From Deltaproteobacteria bacterium (GTDB lineage: Bacteria; Myxococcota_A; UBA796; UBA2385): 64,000 bases of DNA. Every line of letters begins with the position of its first letter. Position 1 is the stretch's first letter. Location of the stretch: the NCBI GenBank assembly GCA_016792625.1, contig JAEUKK010000050.1, forward strand, positions 98,901 to 162,900, in the 5' to 3' direction. Position numbers and translations under genes: made by a program. Under the pieces are notes generated by a model that was not told the DNA's origin, did not search any database, and saw only the letters and a program-made list of their open reading frames with translations. Below are positions 54,023-62,487 of the stretch, in pieces.

Positions 54023-55633
54023 ATGGACACGCCCGGCCCGCTCCTCACTCGTTTGCCCTTCGCGGCAGGGCCCCCCTCGATGGAGCGGGGGCTTTTTGTC
54101 TGGGGCCTGCTCGCCGCCGCGGCCTGGCGCCTGCGCCTCTCGGGCCGCTTCGCCGGCTGGGAGGAGTCCGACTACGGCAACCTGGCGATGATCCAGGGCG
54201 TGCTGGACGGCGGCTTCCTCCACTACGATATGAACCACATGCCCGGCTACTACGCCATGGGCGCGGCCCTGCACGCGCTGCTGCACGACGCGCTGTGGGC
54301 CGGGCGCGCGCTGGACCTGGTCGGCGGGCTGATCGCCTGGGCGCTGGCCGTGCAGCTCGCCCGGCGGCTTTTTGGGCTGCCCGTCGCTGTGATCAGCGGC
54401 CTGCTGCTCATTGTGCAGCCCGAGTTCGCGCTCTACACCGGCAGCCAGCTGCGCGAGCCGGTCTACACCGGGGCGCTCATGGGCTGCCTGAGCGCGCTCA
54501 TCCACGGCCGGCTGCTGCTCGCCGGCCTGCTCGCCGCGCTCACCTTCTCGGTGCGCTTCGACGCGATGTTCATCCTCCCCCCGCTGTTTTTGGGGGCGCT
54601 GGTCGGTGCCCGCCCGCGGCCAGCTGTGCCCGCGCTGCTCGGCGCGCTGCTGCCGCTGCCCATCGCCATTTTCGCCTGGTCGGCCTACTGCAGCGTCGAG
54701 CACGGCACCTGGGCCTTCTGGTCGCACAGCGTCGAGGTCAACGTCGAGACGGGCCTCGGCGCCGAGCACGAGGACCGCGGCGCCTGGCTGCGCAACGGCG
54801 CGCGGGTGGTCTGGGGCATGGCCGGCCACCTGCTGCCCTGGCGCATCGGCTGGGGCGTCTGGATCGGCCTGCTGGTGGGCTTTGTGCGCGCCCCGTGGCG
54901 CGAGGCGGGCGGCGCCCGCACCCTGCACTTCGCCGGGCTGCTGCTGCTCGGCTTTTGGCTGTCGGTCGGCTTTGTGGGCCAGCACGAGCCCGAGCACAAC
55001 CTCTATTGGAAGTGGATGTACCCGTTGGTGCCGGTGCTCGTGCCCCTCGGCGTCGCAGGCCTGCTCGGGCTGCTGCAGACCCTCCCGGCGCGCCTGGGCG
55101 CCGCGCCGCGCGTGGTGGTCGTGGTGCTCACGCTCCTGCAGGCGCTGGGCTCGGCGCACCGCGAGACCGAGCGCCAGGTGCTGCGCTCGGTGGCCTGGTA
55201 CCAGCCGCAGGTGGATCTGGCGGCCTGGATCGAGGCCCATGTGCCCGAGCAAGACGCCGTCTGGGTCGACAACATCCCCGCCTGTTGGCTGCGCAGGCGG
55301 CCCCAAGAGCGGCGGATGACCTCTTGGTACGACATCGAGACCCGGCCCGAGGGTGACCCGGCCGACCTCGCCCGCCAGCTGCGCGAGGGCGAGGTGCGCT
55401 GGGTGCTCTGGTTCGCCGAGGGGTGGACCCAGGCCCCGCGGGTGGCGCCGGCCCTGGCGACCGGTGGGATCATCGAGCTGGAGGGTGTTCAGCTCATCGA
55501 GCGCGCCCGCGAAGATGGCTACGGCTGGATCTTCTACCAGGTGGCGCCGCTGGGCCCGCCGCCGCCCCTGCCCGCGCCCCTGCCCGCCCTGCCGCCCGAG
55601 GTCGCCGCCTATGCGGCCAGCCAGGCCCGCTGA
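54023..55633 (+). CDS. GT-C type membrane glycosyltransferase (ArnT/PMT-like)
   Basis: The 536-residue protein has about ten hydrophobic segments. The first large periplasmic loop carries GWEESDYGNLAMIQGV with the acidic residues that GT-C enzymes (PMT/ArnT/GT83) use near the first helix, and a second motif GSQLREPVYTGALMG is followed by LTFSVRFDAMFILPP. A soluble C-terminal ~130 residues follow. Such enzymes transfer sugars from lipid carriers to proteins or lipids in the periplasm. The substrate is unknown. It starts 45 nt after the PilZ gene. Confidence 0.82.
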   Translation: MDTPGPLLTRLPFAAGPPSMERGLFVWGLLAAAAWRLRLSGRFAGWEESDYGNLAMIQGVLDGGFLHYDMNHMPGYYAMGAALHALLHDALWAGRALDLVGGLIAWALAVQLARRLFGLPVAVISGLLLIVQPEFALYTGSQLREPVYTGALMGCLSALIHGRLLLAGLLAALTFSVRFDAMFILPPLFLGALVGARPRPAVPALLGALLPLPIAIFAWSAYCSVEHGTWAFWSHSVEVNVETGLGAEHEDRGAWLRNGARVVWGMAGHLLPWRIGWGVWIGLLVGFVRAPWREAGGARTLHFAGLLLLGFWLSVGFVGQHEPEHNLYWKWMYPLVPVLVPLGVAGLLGLLQTLPARLGAAPRVVVVVLTLLQALGSAHRETERQVLRSVAWYQPQVDLAAWIEAHVPEQDAVWVDNIPACWLRRRPQERRMTSWYDIETRPEGDPADLARQLREGEVRWVLWFAEGWTQAPRVAPALATGGIIELEGVQLIERAREDGYGWIFYQVAPLGPPPPLPAPLPALPPEVAAYAASQAR

Positions 55634-55777
55634 GCGCGCCGATCTGAGGGCAGGGGAGGCGCACAGCGGCGCGCAGCACGCCATCTTCGTCGAGCGGGGA
55701 GAAAGCGGCGACGGAGCCTTGACCGCCGGGTCGGCAGGAGATACGGGCGGGGCGTCCGGAAGCGGACATCCCCGTGT

Positions 55778-55850
55778 GGGGGGATAGCTCAGTTGGGAGA
55801 GCGCTGGAATCGCACTCCAGAGGTCGAGGGTTCGAGCCCCTTTCTCTCCA
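55778..55850 (+). tRNA. tRNA-Ala(CGC)
   Basis: The 73-nt gene has acceptor GGGGGGA/TCTCTCC with the G3:U70 alanine identity pair, D-arm AGCTCAGTTGGGAGAGC, anticodon loop ATCGCAC (anticodon CGC at 55811-55813) and T-arm GGTTCGAGCC. It reads GCG codons. CCA is not encoded. Together with the GGC genes at 24.7-24.9 kb the window carries two alanine isoacceptors. Confidence 0.95.
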
Positions 55851-55853
55851 CTC

Positions 55854-55887
55854 CGAACCCCGGGTCGCGCAAGCGCCCCGGGGTTCG
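55854..55887. terminator. strong hairpin after tRNA-Ala(CGC)
   Basis: A perfect eleven-bp stem, CGAACCCCGGG (55854-55864) with CCCGGGGTTCG (55877-55887), begins four nt after the tRNA. There is no T-tract, but its position between a plus-strand tRNA and the convergent SDR gene fits a bidirectional terminator. Confidence 0.65.
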
Positions 55888-55972
55888 CCAATTCGGGCGC
55901 TGCGGCCCTTCGGTTCGGCGCCGCTGCGCCCCGCCCTCCCGCGGGCGGGGCCCCCTCCCGCCGCGGGCGTGG

Positions 55973-56818
55973 CTAGGCCTCCCAGGGCTCTTTGGGGATG
56001 ACGACCGGTGGCGGATCTCCATCGTCGGGCAGCGGCCAGGTGTTGCCCCACATGCTGCGCCCGCCGTCGACCACCAGGGTCTGGCCGGTGATGTAGGCGC
56101 CGCCCGGCCCGGCGAGGAAGGCGACCAGCTCGGCCACCTCTTGCACCGACCCGAGGCGCTTGAGCGGCACCTCGGCTTGCATGGCCTGGGCCACCGAGGC
56201 GCCGTCTGGGTAGTTGTTCATCCCGCTGCTGAGGATGAGCCCGGGCGCGACACAATTGACCAGCACCCGCCGCGGCGCCCACTCCACCGCCAGCGTGCGG
56301 CTCATCGCCTCGACCCCGGCCCGGGCGGCCACCGAGTGCGCCATGCCCGGGAAGCCGCGGCTGGTCAACATCGTGATGTTGATCACCCGGCCGCCGCGCT
56401 CGCCCATCACCCGGTCGAAGACCGCGCGGGTGAGGTTCCACGTGCCGGTGAGGTTGGTCTGGACCACCGCGTCCCAGCCCTTGGGGCGGATGGTCTCGGC
56501 TGGCGCGAGGAACTGCCCGCCGCCATTGTTGACCAGCACGTCAATCCGGCCGAGCTTGTCGACCACCGCGCCGACGAAGGCCTCGACGCTGTCGCGGTCG
56601 CGAATGTCGAGGGGCAGGCCGAGCACCTCGACCCCGAGCTCGGCGCTGAGGCCCTCGGCGGCGCGGGCGTAGTGCTCGGGCTTGCGGCTGGCGATGACCA
56701 CGCGGGCGCCCTGGCCCACCAGCTCGCGGGTGATGGCGGCGCCGATGCCGGTGCCGCCGCCGGTGACCACGGCCACTTGGCCGGCCAGCACGTCGGGGAG
56801 AAAAAGCCTGCTGGGCAT
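55973..56818 (-). CDS. SDR oxidoreductase, trans-2-enoyl-CoA reductase (PECR)-like
   Basis: The ATG at 56818 gives 281 residues. The NAD(P) motif is VTGGGTGIGAAI. VNNGGGQFLAPAE, KGWDAVVQTNLTGTW, NCVAPGLILSSGM and ITGQTLVVDGGRSMW match mammalian peroxisomal trans-2-enoyl-CoA reductase closely. As in that enzyme the usual YxxxK is replaced: here HSVAARAGV, where Tyr and Lys of the classical SDR are absent. PECR reduces 2-enoyl-CoAs with NADPH. It is divergent from the epimerase gene with 30 nt between starts. Confidence 0.82.
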   Translation of the reverse strand: MPSRLFLPDVLAGQVAVVTGGGTGIGAAITRELVGQGARVVIASRKPEHYARAAEGLSAELGVEVLGLPLDIRDRDSVEAFVGAVVDKLGRIDVLVNNGGGQFLAPAETIRPKGWDAVVQTNLTGTWNLTRAVFDRVMGERGGRVINITMLTSRGFPGMAHSVAARAGVEAMSRTLAVEWAPRRVLVNCVAPGLILSSGMNNYPDGASVAQAMQAEVPLKRLGSVQEVAELVAFLAGPGGAYITGQTLVVDGGRSMWGNTWPLPDDGDPPPVVIPKEPWEA

Positions 56819-56848
56819 GATGTCCTCGGGTCGGGTAGGTGCGCGCCC

Positions 56849-57700
56849 ATGCGCATCCTCGTCACAGGCGCCAGCGGTTTTGTCGGCGCCCACCTCTGCC
56901 TCGCGGCCGCGGGCGCCCACGAGGTCTGGGGCCTTCACCATGCCACAGCCCTCGACCTGCCCGGCGTCACGCCGGTCAAGGCCGACCTTCGGCGCGGCAA
57001 CACCATCCCGCGGCTGCGCGCGCTGCAGCCCGACTGGGTCGTGCACGCCGCCTGCAAGATCAAGGGCCCCCAGGCCGCCGCCCAGAGCGCCGCGATGATG
57101 GACACCGTGCTCGGCCTCGGCCTGCCGGTGCTCTACTTGTCGTCGACGGTGGTGGGCTGGGCCCGACCGACCGCCTACGGCCGCGCGCGGGCCGACGATG
57201 AGCGGCGGCTGATGCAGAGCGGCCTGCCCTACGCCATCTTGCGGCCGAGCGCGCCCTATGGGCCCAGGCTCGCCCACCACCGCCCCCGCCACACCGAGAG
57301 CTTCCACACCCTCGCCGGGCTGGTCGCGCGCAGCCCCGTGGTGCCGCTCATCGGGGACGGCGCCTACCGCCGCCAGCCGGTGCACGTGGGTGATCTGGCC
57401 GCGGCCGCCCTCGCCCTGATGGAGCGCGGGGGGCACCGCACGCCGCTCGAGGCCGGTGGCCCCACGCCGCTCAGCTTCCGCGAGATCGTCGGCCAGATCG
57501 CCGCCGCGGCCGGCCGCCGCCCGCGCCTGCTGCCCCTGCCCAAGGCGATGTTCGTCCGCCTCGCCGCGCTGCGGCCCGACTTTGAGCCCGAGCTCATCGA
57601 CGCGGTCGACGCCGATGAGCTGGCCGATCCCGGGCCGCTGGCCGCGCTCTGCGGCGTGCAGCCCCGGCCCTTCGCCCCGGCCGACCTGCTGCGCAGCTGA
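56849..57700 (+). CDS. NAD-dependent epimerase/dehydratase-like atypical SDR
   Basis: The ATG at 56849 gives 283 residues. The N-terminal nucleotide-binding motif is VTGASGFVGAHLCLA. LYLSSTVVGWARPTAYGRARAD contains the SxnYxxxK-like region (Ser, Tyr present, Lys replaced by Arg). ILRPSAPYGPRL and VHVGDLAAAALALMERG are typical of extended/atypical SDRs such as NDUFA9-like or epimerases. The substrate is unknown. It shares its upstream region with the PECR-like gene. The acyl-CoA dehydrogenase gene follows after 172 nt. Confidence 0.82.
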   Translation: MRILVTGASGFVGAHLCLAAAGAHEVWGLHHATALDLPGVTPVKADLRRGNTIPRLRALQPDWVVHAACKIKGPQAAAQSAAMMDTVLGLGLPVLYLSSTVVGWARPTAYGRARADDERRLMQSGLPYAILRPSAPYGPRLAHHRPRHTESFHTLAGLVARSPVVPLIGDGAYRRQPVHVGDLAAAALALMERGGHRTPLEAGGPTPLSFREIVGQIAAAAGRRPRLLPLPKAMFVRLAALRPDFEPELIDAVDADELADPGPLAALCGVQPRPFAPADLLRS

Positions 57701-57872
57701 GCGCGGCGGGGCCCATCCGTGGTCGTGCGGGCCCTCCGCTTCGGCCGACCCGCGCGCCACCTGCGCCCGCGCGCCGGGGCGCTCCTCCTCCAGCTTGACG
57801 TGCTGCGCGCCGCTCTCGGCCCCGCCCTCGCGCCGGGCCCCCCGCGTCGGCTACCAAGCCGGCGGAGGTCCC

Positions 57873-59105
57873 ATGCACCTGAGCCCGAGCCCGCGCGCCG
57901 CCGCCCTGCGCGACCAGGTCCGCCGCTTCATTCGGGAGCGGGTCGCTCCGGTTGAAGACGCGCTGCTGCACCGCCAGCGCCAGCTGCCCGACCCTTGGGT
58001 GGTGCTGCCCGAGGTCACCGCGCTCAAGGCCGCCGCCCGCGCCGAGGGCCTGTGGAACCTCTTCCTGCCCAGCGAGAGCGGCCTGACCGTCGTCGACTAC
58101 GCCCACATCGCCGAAGAGATGGGCCACAGCGCGCTCGCGCCCGAGCTGTTCAACTGCAACGCGCCCGACACCGGCAACATGGAGGTGCTCGAGAAGTACG
58201 GCGACGAGCACCAGCGCCGCACCTGGCTGCATCCCCTGCTCGAAGGCCAGATCCGCAGCGCCTTCTGCATGACCGAGCCCGCGGTCGCCAGCAGCGACGC
58301 GGGCAATATCCGCGCGCAGATCACCGATGACGGCGATGATCTGGTGCTCAACGGCACCAAGTGGTGGAGCACCGGCGTCGGCCACCCCGACTGTCGCCTG
58401 CTCATCTTCATGGGCCTGCACCAGCCCGAGGCCCACCGCCACGCCCGCCACAGCATGGTGCTGGTGCCCCGCGACACGCCGGGTGTCGAGGTCAAGCGCC
58501 TGCTCAGCGTCTTCGGCGACCAAGACCCGCCCTATGGCCACGGCGAGGTCAGCTTCCGCGACGTGCGTGTGCCGCGGGCCAACCTCATCGCCGGCCCGGG
58601 GCGCGGTTTTGAGATCGCGCAGGGGCGGCTGGGCCCCGGGCGCATCCACCACTGCATGCGCTGCATCGGCGCCGCCGAGCGGGCCTTGGCCCTGCTCTGC
58701 GCGCGGGCGGGCGCCCGGGTCGCCTTCGGCAAGCCCCTGGTCAACCTCGGCGGAAACCGCGACATCATCGCCGACGCGCGCATCCGCATCGAGATGGCCC
58801 GCCTGCTCACCCTGAAGGCCGCCCACCTCATCGACACCGAGGGCGTCTTCTCGGCCATGGCCGAGATCAGCGCGATCAAGGTGGTGGCGCCGAGCCTGGC
58901 CTGCGAGATCATCGACCAGGCCATGCAGGTGCACGGCGGGGCCGGCCTGAGCGAAGACACCCCGCTGGCCGCCATGTACGCGCAGGCCCGGGTCCTGCGC
59001 CTCGCGGATGGCCCCGATGAGGTGCACCGCGGGCTCATCGCGCGCATCGAGCTGGCCCGGCAGGCCGAGGCGGCGGCCGAGCGGGCCGCGGCGGTGCCCC
59101 GGTGA
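57873..59105 (+). CDS. acyl-CoA dehydrogenase (ACAD10/11-like)
   Basis: The ATG at 57873 with GGAGGTCCC upstream gives 410 residues. The flavoenzyme has FCMTEPAVASSDAGNI (FAD/substrate region), GTKWWSTGVGHPDC, the FAD-binding ARVAFGKPLVNLGGNRDIIAD and QVHGGAGLSEDTPLA near the C-terminus. The EPAVASSDAGNI form and the immediate link to an APH-type kinase resemble the ACAD10/11 group. Those enzymes handle 4-phospho-acyl-CoAs formed from 4-hydroxyacyl-CoAs. The stop overlaps the kinase start (GTGA). Substrate is inferred from context. Confidence 0.92.
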   Translation: MHLSPSPRAAALRDQVRRFIRERVAPVEDALLHRQRQLPDPWVVLPEVTALKAAARAEGLWNLFLPSESGLTVVDYAHIAEEMGHSALAPELFNCNAPDTGNMEVLEKYGDEHQRRTWLHPLLEGQIRSAFCMTEPAVASSDAGNIRAQITDDGDDLVLNGTKWWSTGVGHPDCRLLIFMGLHQPEAHRHARHSMVLVPRDTPGVEVKRLLSVFGDQDPPYGHGEVSFRDVRVPRANLIAGPGRGFEIAQGRLGPGRIHHCMRCIGAAERALALLCARAGARVAFGKPLVNLGGNRDIIADARIRIEMARLLTLKAAHLIDTEGVFSAMAEISAIKVVAPSLACEIIDQAMQVHGGAGLSEDTPLAAMYAQARVLRLADGPDEVHRGLIARIELARQAEAAAERAAAVPR

Positions 59106-60193
59106 GCGGGCCGCAGGGTGCGGGCGGGCCGGTGCTGGACGACGGCCGCGCGGTGCGGGCCGAAGACAACCTGCCCATCGACGCGCTGATGAGCGTGCTG
59201 CAGGCCGCTCTGCCCGGCATTGATGGGCCGCCCGAGCTGCGGCAGTTCCCCGGCGGGGCGAGCAACCTGACCTACCTGCTGCGCTGGCCCGACCGCGAGC
59301 TGGTGCTCCGGCGCCCGCCCCGCGGCCGTCGGGTGGGCGCCGCCCACGACATGGTGCGCGAGGCGCGGATCTTGCGCGCGCTGCGGCCGCACTTCCCCCT
59401 GGTGCCCGAGGTGCTGCTGGTCTGCGAAGACGAGGGCCCGCTGGGCGCGCCCTTCTTCGTGATGGAGCGCCTGCGCGGCATCATCCTGCGTGAAGACATC
59501 CCAAGCGGCGTCGCTGACACGCCCGAGGCCCAGGCCGCGCTCTGCGGGGGCGTGCTCGACGCGCTCTCGGCCCTGCACGCCGTCGACGTCGAGGCGACCG
59601 GCCTCGCCGCCTTGGGCAAGGGCCCTGGCTACGCCCGCCGCCAGATCGACGGCTGGAGCGCGCGCTGGCGGGCCGCCCGCACCGAGGGCGCGCCCGACGC
59701 CGAGCGGGTGATGGCCTGGCTCGACGCCCACTGCCCCGAAGACAGCGCCCAGCGGCTGATCCACGGCGACTACCGCTTCGACAACGTCATGCTCGCGCCC
59801 ACGGCGCCGCACCCCGTGATCGGCGTGCTGGACTGGGAGATGGCCACCGTCGGCTGCCCGCTGATGGACTGGGGGGCCAGCCTCGCCTACTGGGTCGAGG
59901 CCGAGGATGACCTCGTGATGCACATGATGCGCCGCCAGCCCACCCAGCTGCCCGGCATGCCGACCCGCGCGCAGATCTGGGCGCGGGTGGGCGAGCGCCG
60001 GGGCGCCCCGGTCGACGACCCCCAGGTCTATGAGATCTATGGGCTATTTCGCCTCGCTGCGATCTTGCAGCAGATCTGGGCCCGCGTGGTCGCCGGCCAC
60101 ACCCGCAACCCCGCCTTCGCAGCCTTCGGGGACAGCGCCGCCTACCTCATCCTGCGCTGCGAGGGCCTGCTCGACGCCCGCGGAGATCGCTGA
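59102..60193 (+). CDS. APH-family phosphotransferase (LvaA/ACAD10-11 kinase-like)
   Basis: The GTG start at 59102 overlaps the dehydrogenase stop and gives 363 residues. The kinase fold has a P-loop-like FPGGASNLTYLLRW, the lysine region LVLRRPPRG, MVREARILRAL, the catalytic HGDYRFDNVML and the Mg-binding LDWEMATVGCPLMDWG. This is the pattern of the 'acyl-CoA dehydrogenase-associated' APH proteins (N-terminal domain of ACAD10/11; bacterial LvaA). The expected reaction is ATP-dependent phosphorylation of a 4-hydroxyacyl-CoA. It overlaps the next gene (TGATG). Confidence 0.9.
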   Translation: MSGPQGAGGPVLDDGRAVRAEDNLPIDALMSVLQAALPGIDGPPELRQFPGGASNLTYLLRWPDRELVLRRPPRGRRVGAAHDMVREARILRALRPHFPLVPEVLLVCEDEGPLGAPFFVMERLRGIILREDIPSGVADTPEAQAALCGGVLDALSALHAVDVEATGLAALGKGPGYARRQIDGWSARWRAARTEGAPDAERVMAWLDAHCPEDSAQRLIHGDYRFDNVMLAPTAPHPVIGVLDWEMATVGCPLMDWGASLAYWVEAEDDLVMHMMRRQPTQLPGMPTRAQIWARVGERRGAPVDDPQVYEIYGLFRLAAILQQIWARVVAGHTRNPAFAAFGDSAAYLILRCEGLLDARGDR

Positions 60194-60855
60194 TGGCCAC
60201 GTTGTTCTTGCTTCGCCACGGCCAGGCCGGCGACATCATGGGCGACTACGACCGCCTCTCGCCGCTGGGCGTCGAGCAGTGCACGGCGGCCGGCGCCCGC
60301 TGCCCCTTCGTGCTGCCCTTGGCTTGGGCCCGCTGCGGGGCGATGCGCCGCCACCACCTCTCGGGTGAGGCCTTCTTGCGCGGCCTCGATCCGGGGCTGC
60401 TGCTGCCCATCGACGAAGACGCCCGGTGGGACGAGTTTGACCACCAGGACGTGATCCAGGTGGGCCTGAACGCGGGCCTGGGCGCCATGGACGCCGGCGG
60501 AGAGCTGCCCAGCTTTTTTCACCAGGCGATGGGCCGCTGGGCGGGCGGCGCGCACGACGCCGACTTCCGCGAGCCCTACGGCGCCTTCTATGAGCGGGTG
60601 CAGGCCGCCTTCGACGCCGCCTGCGAAGACCTGCCCTCGGGGGGCCAAGCGATCATCTTCACCTCGGGTGGGGTGATCTCGGCGGTCTGCCGCCGCCTGC
60701 TCGGGCTCAGCCCCAGCGCCGCCTTCACCGTGAACAGCGTGCTGTACAACGCCGGCCTGACCCGGGTCGAGATCGGCGGCGGGCGGCGCACCTTGGTGCA
60801 GCTCAACCTCAACCCCGCCGGTGACGCCGAGCCGCGGCTGCGGACGCGCCGGTGA
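60193..60855 (+). CDS. histidine phosphatase family protein (phosphoglycerate mutase-like)
   Basis: The 220-residue protein begins LFLLRHGQAGDIMGDYDRLSP, the RHG active-site motif of the histidine phosphatase superfamily. It has a downstream FYERVQAAFDAACEDL helix and the second catalytic His region near VIFTSGGVISAVC, where the usual 'SHG' is 'TSGG'. The reduced second-His motif lowers certainty about activity. Overlaps on both sides tie it to the APH kinase and the M28 peptidase gene. It may remove phosphate from a pathway intermediate; inference. Confidence 0.82.
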   Translation: MATLFLLRHGQAGDIMGDYDRLSPLGVEQCTAAGARCPFVLPLAWARCGAMRRHHLSGEAFLRGLDPGLLLPIDEDARWDEFDHQDVIQVGLNAGLGAMDAGGELPSFFHQAMGRWAGGAHDADFREPYGAFYERVQAAFDAACEDLPSGGQAIIFTSGGVISAVCRRLLGLSPSAAFTVNSVLYNAGLTRVEIGGGRRTLVQLNLNPAGDAEPRLRTRR

Positions 60856-62342
60856 GGGGAGGGGAGGCCGCGGCCCTGCTCCTGCTCGCCGCCTGCGCGC
60901 GCCAGCCTTTGGAGGAGGCGCCGCCGGAGGGGGCGCCGACCCCCGCGCCCGCCGCGGAGGGGGAGGAGGCGCCGCGCCCCACCCCGGCCGAGGCGACGGG
61001 CCTGCACCCGGGTGATCTGCGGGCACATGTGGGCGCGGGCCTGCAAGACGGCCCGCTGCACGCCATCCTCAGCGCGGGCCGCGCGCAGCCCGGCGCGATG
61101 GCCACGCTCACCACCCTCTGCGATGACATCGGCCACCGCCTCGCCGGCAGCCCTGGCCTCGACCAGGCGGTCGTCTGGGCGGATGGGGTGCTGCGCGGCC
61201 TGCCCGCCGTCCGGGCCTGGACCGAGCCGGTGATGGTGCCGGTCTGGCGCCGCGGCCGCGAGCGCGCCTGGGTCACCGCGCCGCGGGCCCTCGAGCTGCC
61301 CATGCTCGGCCTCGGCGGCAGCGGCGGCACGCCGGGGGTCGAGGCCGAGGTCGTGCTCGCCGAGAGCCCTGAGACGGTCGGCCCCGAGGTCGCTGGGAAG
61401 ATCGTGCTGTTCGATAAGGTCATGCAACCGCTGCGCCCGGGTGAGGTGGGCTACCGCGGCCGCGAGGCCTACAGCGAGGCGGTCGGCATCCGCGGCGGCG
61501 GGCCGGCAGCGGCCGCGCGGAACGGCGCGGTGGGCGCCCTTGTGCGCTCGGTCACCGGGGCCAGCCTCGGCACGCCGCACACCGGGGGCACCTGGTTCGG
61601 CGACGCCCGCCCCATCCCCGCGGCGGCCATCACGCCAGAGCACGCGGGCTGGATGCGGCGGCTGCTCAGCCGCGGCGTTCCCGTGCGGGTCCGCCTCGAG
61701 ATGGAGGCCCAGACCCTGCCCGACGCGCTCTCCCACAACGTGCTCGGCGAGCTGCGCGGGGAGCGGTGGCCCGAGGAGATCGTGCTCATCGGCGCCCACC
61801 TCGACTCCTGGGATGTGGGCCAAGGTGCGCAGGACGACGGCGCGGGCGTGGCCCAGGTGCTCGAGGCCATGCGCTTGTTGGCCGCCGCGGAGCGCCCGCC
61901 GGGCCGCACCGTGCGCGCCGTGCTGTTCACCAATGAGGAGAACGGCCTGCGCGGCGGCAAAGCCTACGCCCAGGTCCACGGCGGAGAGCACCACGTCGCC
62001 GCCATCGAGTCGGATCTGGGCGCGGGCTGGCCCGTGCAGCTCGACGCCGACGGGGATGACGTTCAGCGCGCCTTTCTCAGCGCCGCCGCCGCACCATTGG
62101 GCCTGCCCGTGGTCGCCGGAGAAGGGGGCGCCGACATCGGCCCCCTCGGCGAACATGGCGTGCTGCTGGTCAACCTCATCCCCGACGACCGCCACTACTT
62201 CGATGTGCACCACACTTGGGCCGATACGCTGGACAAGGTCGACCCCGAGGCCCTGCAAGAGGGCGCGCTGGTGCTGGCCGGCCTCGCCTGGGCCCTGGCT
62301 GACGCGCCGACGGCGCCGGGGCCGACCGCGCCCCGGCCCTGA
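60852..62342 (+). CDS. M28-family metallopeptidase, lipoprotein
   Basis: The GTG at 60852 overlaps the preceding stop and gives 496 residues with a lipoprotein-type start (AALLLLAACARQ). A Pro/Ala-rich linker is followed by a PA-type insert (VAGKIVLFDKVMQPLRPGEV, GAVGALVRSVTG) and the M28 zinc-peptidase core: GAHLDSWDVGQGAQDDGAG (His and Asp ligands near 316-326), FTNEENGLRGG (Glu), ESDLGAG, and FDVHHTWADTLD (terminal His). The order matches plasma carboxypeptidase Q-like enzymes. It probably degrades peptides in the envelope. Confidence 0.9.
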   Translation: MRGGEAAALLLLAACARQPLEEAPPEGAPTPAPAAEGEEAPRPTPAEATGLHPGDLRAHVGAGLQDGPLHAILSAGRAQPGAMATLTTLCDDIGHRLAGSPGLDQAVVWADGVLRGLPAVRAWTEPVMVPVWRRGRERAWVTAPRALELPMLGLGGSGGTPGVEAEVVLAESPETVGPEVAGKIVLFDKVMQPLRPGEVGYRGREAYSEAVGIRGGGPAAAARNGAVGALVRSVTGASLGTPHTGGTWFGDARPIPAAAITPEHAGWMRRLLSRGVPVRVRLEMEAQTLPDALSHNVLGELRGERWPEEIVLIGAHLDSWDVGQGAQDDGAGVAQVLEAMRLLAAAERPPGRTVRAVLFTNEENGLRGGKAYAQVHGGEHHVAAIESDLGAGWPVQLDADGDDVQRAFLSAAAAPLGLPVVAGEGGADIGPLGEHGVLLVNLIPDDRHYFDVHHTWADTLDKVDPEALQEGALVLAGLAWALADAPTAPGPTAPRP

Positions 62343-62487
62343 GCCCGGTCAGGCGCGGGCGGCCCGACCCTGGGCGCAGATCAACGCGCTGGATACCGCG
62401 GGCCCGCCCCGGCGCGCGTCCGCGCCGGGCCCCTTCGCACCCCGCATGGCAGCGGGCCGCGCCGGCTGCCCCCGCTGAGGAGGCCCC

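Noticed and set aside
55793..56848. An extended start for the epimerase gene reading back through the tRNA
   Set aside because: The frame crosses the tRNA-Ala and the antisense of the PECR-like gene; the Rossmann motif begins right after the ATG at 56849.
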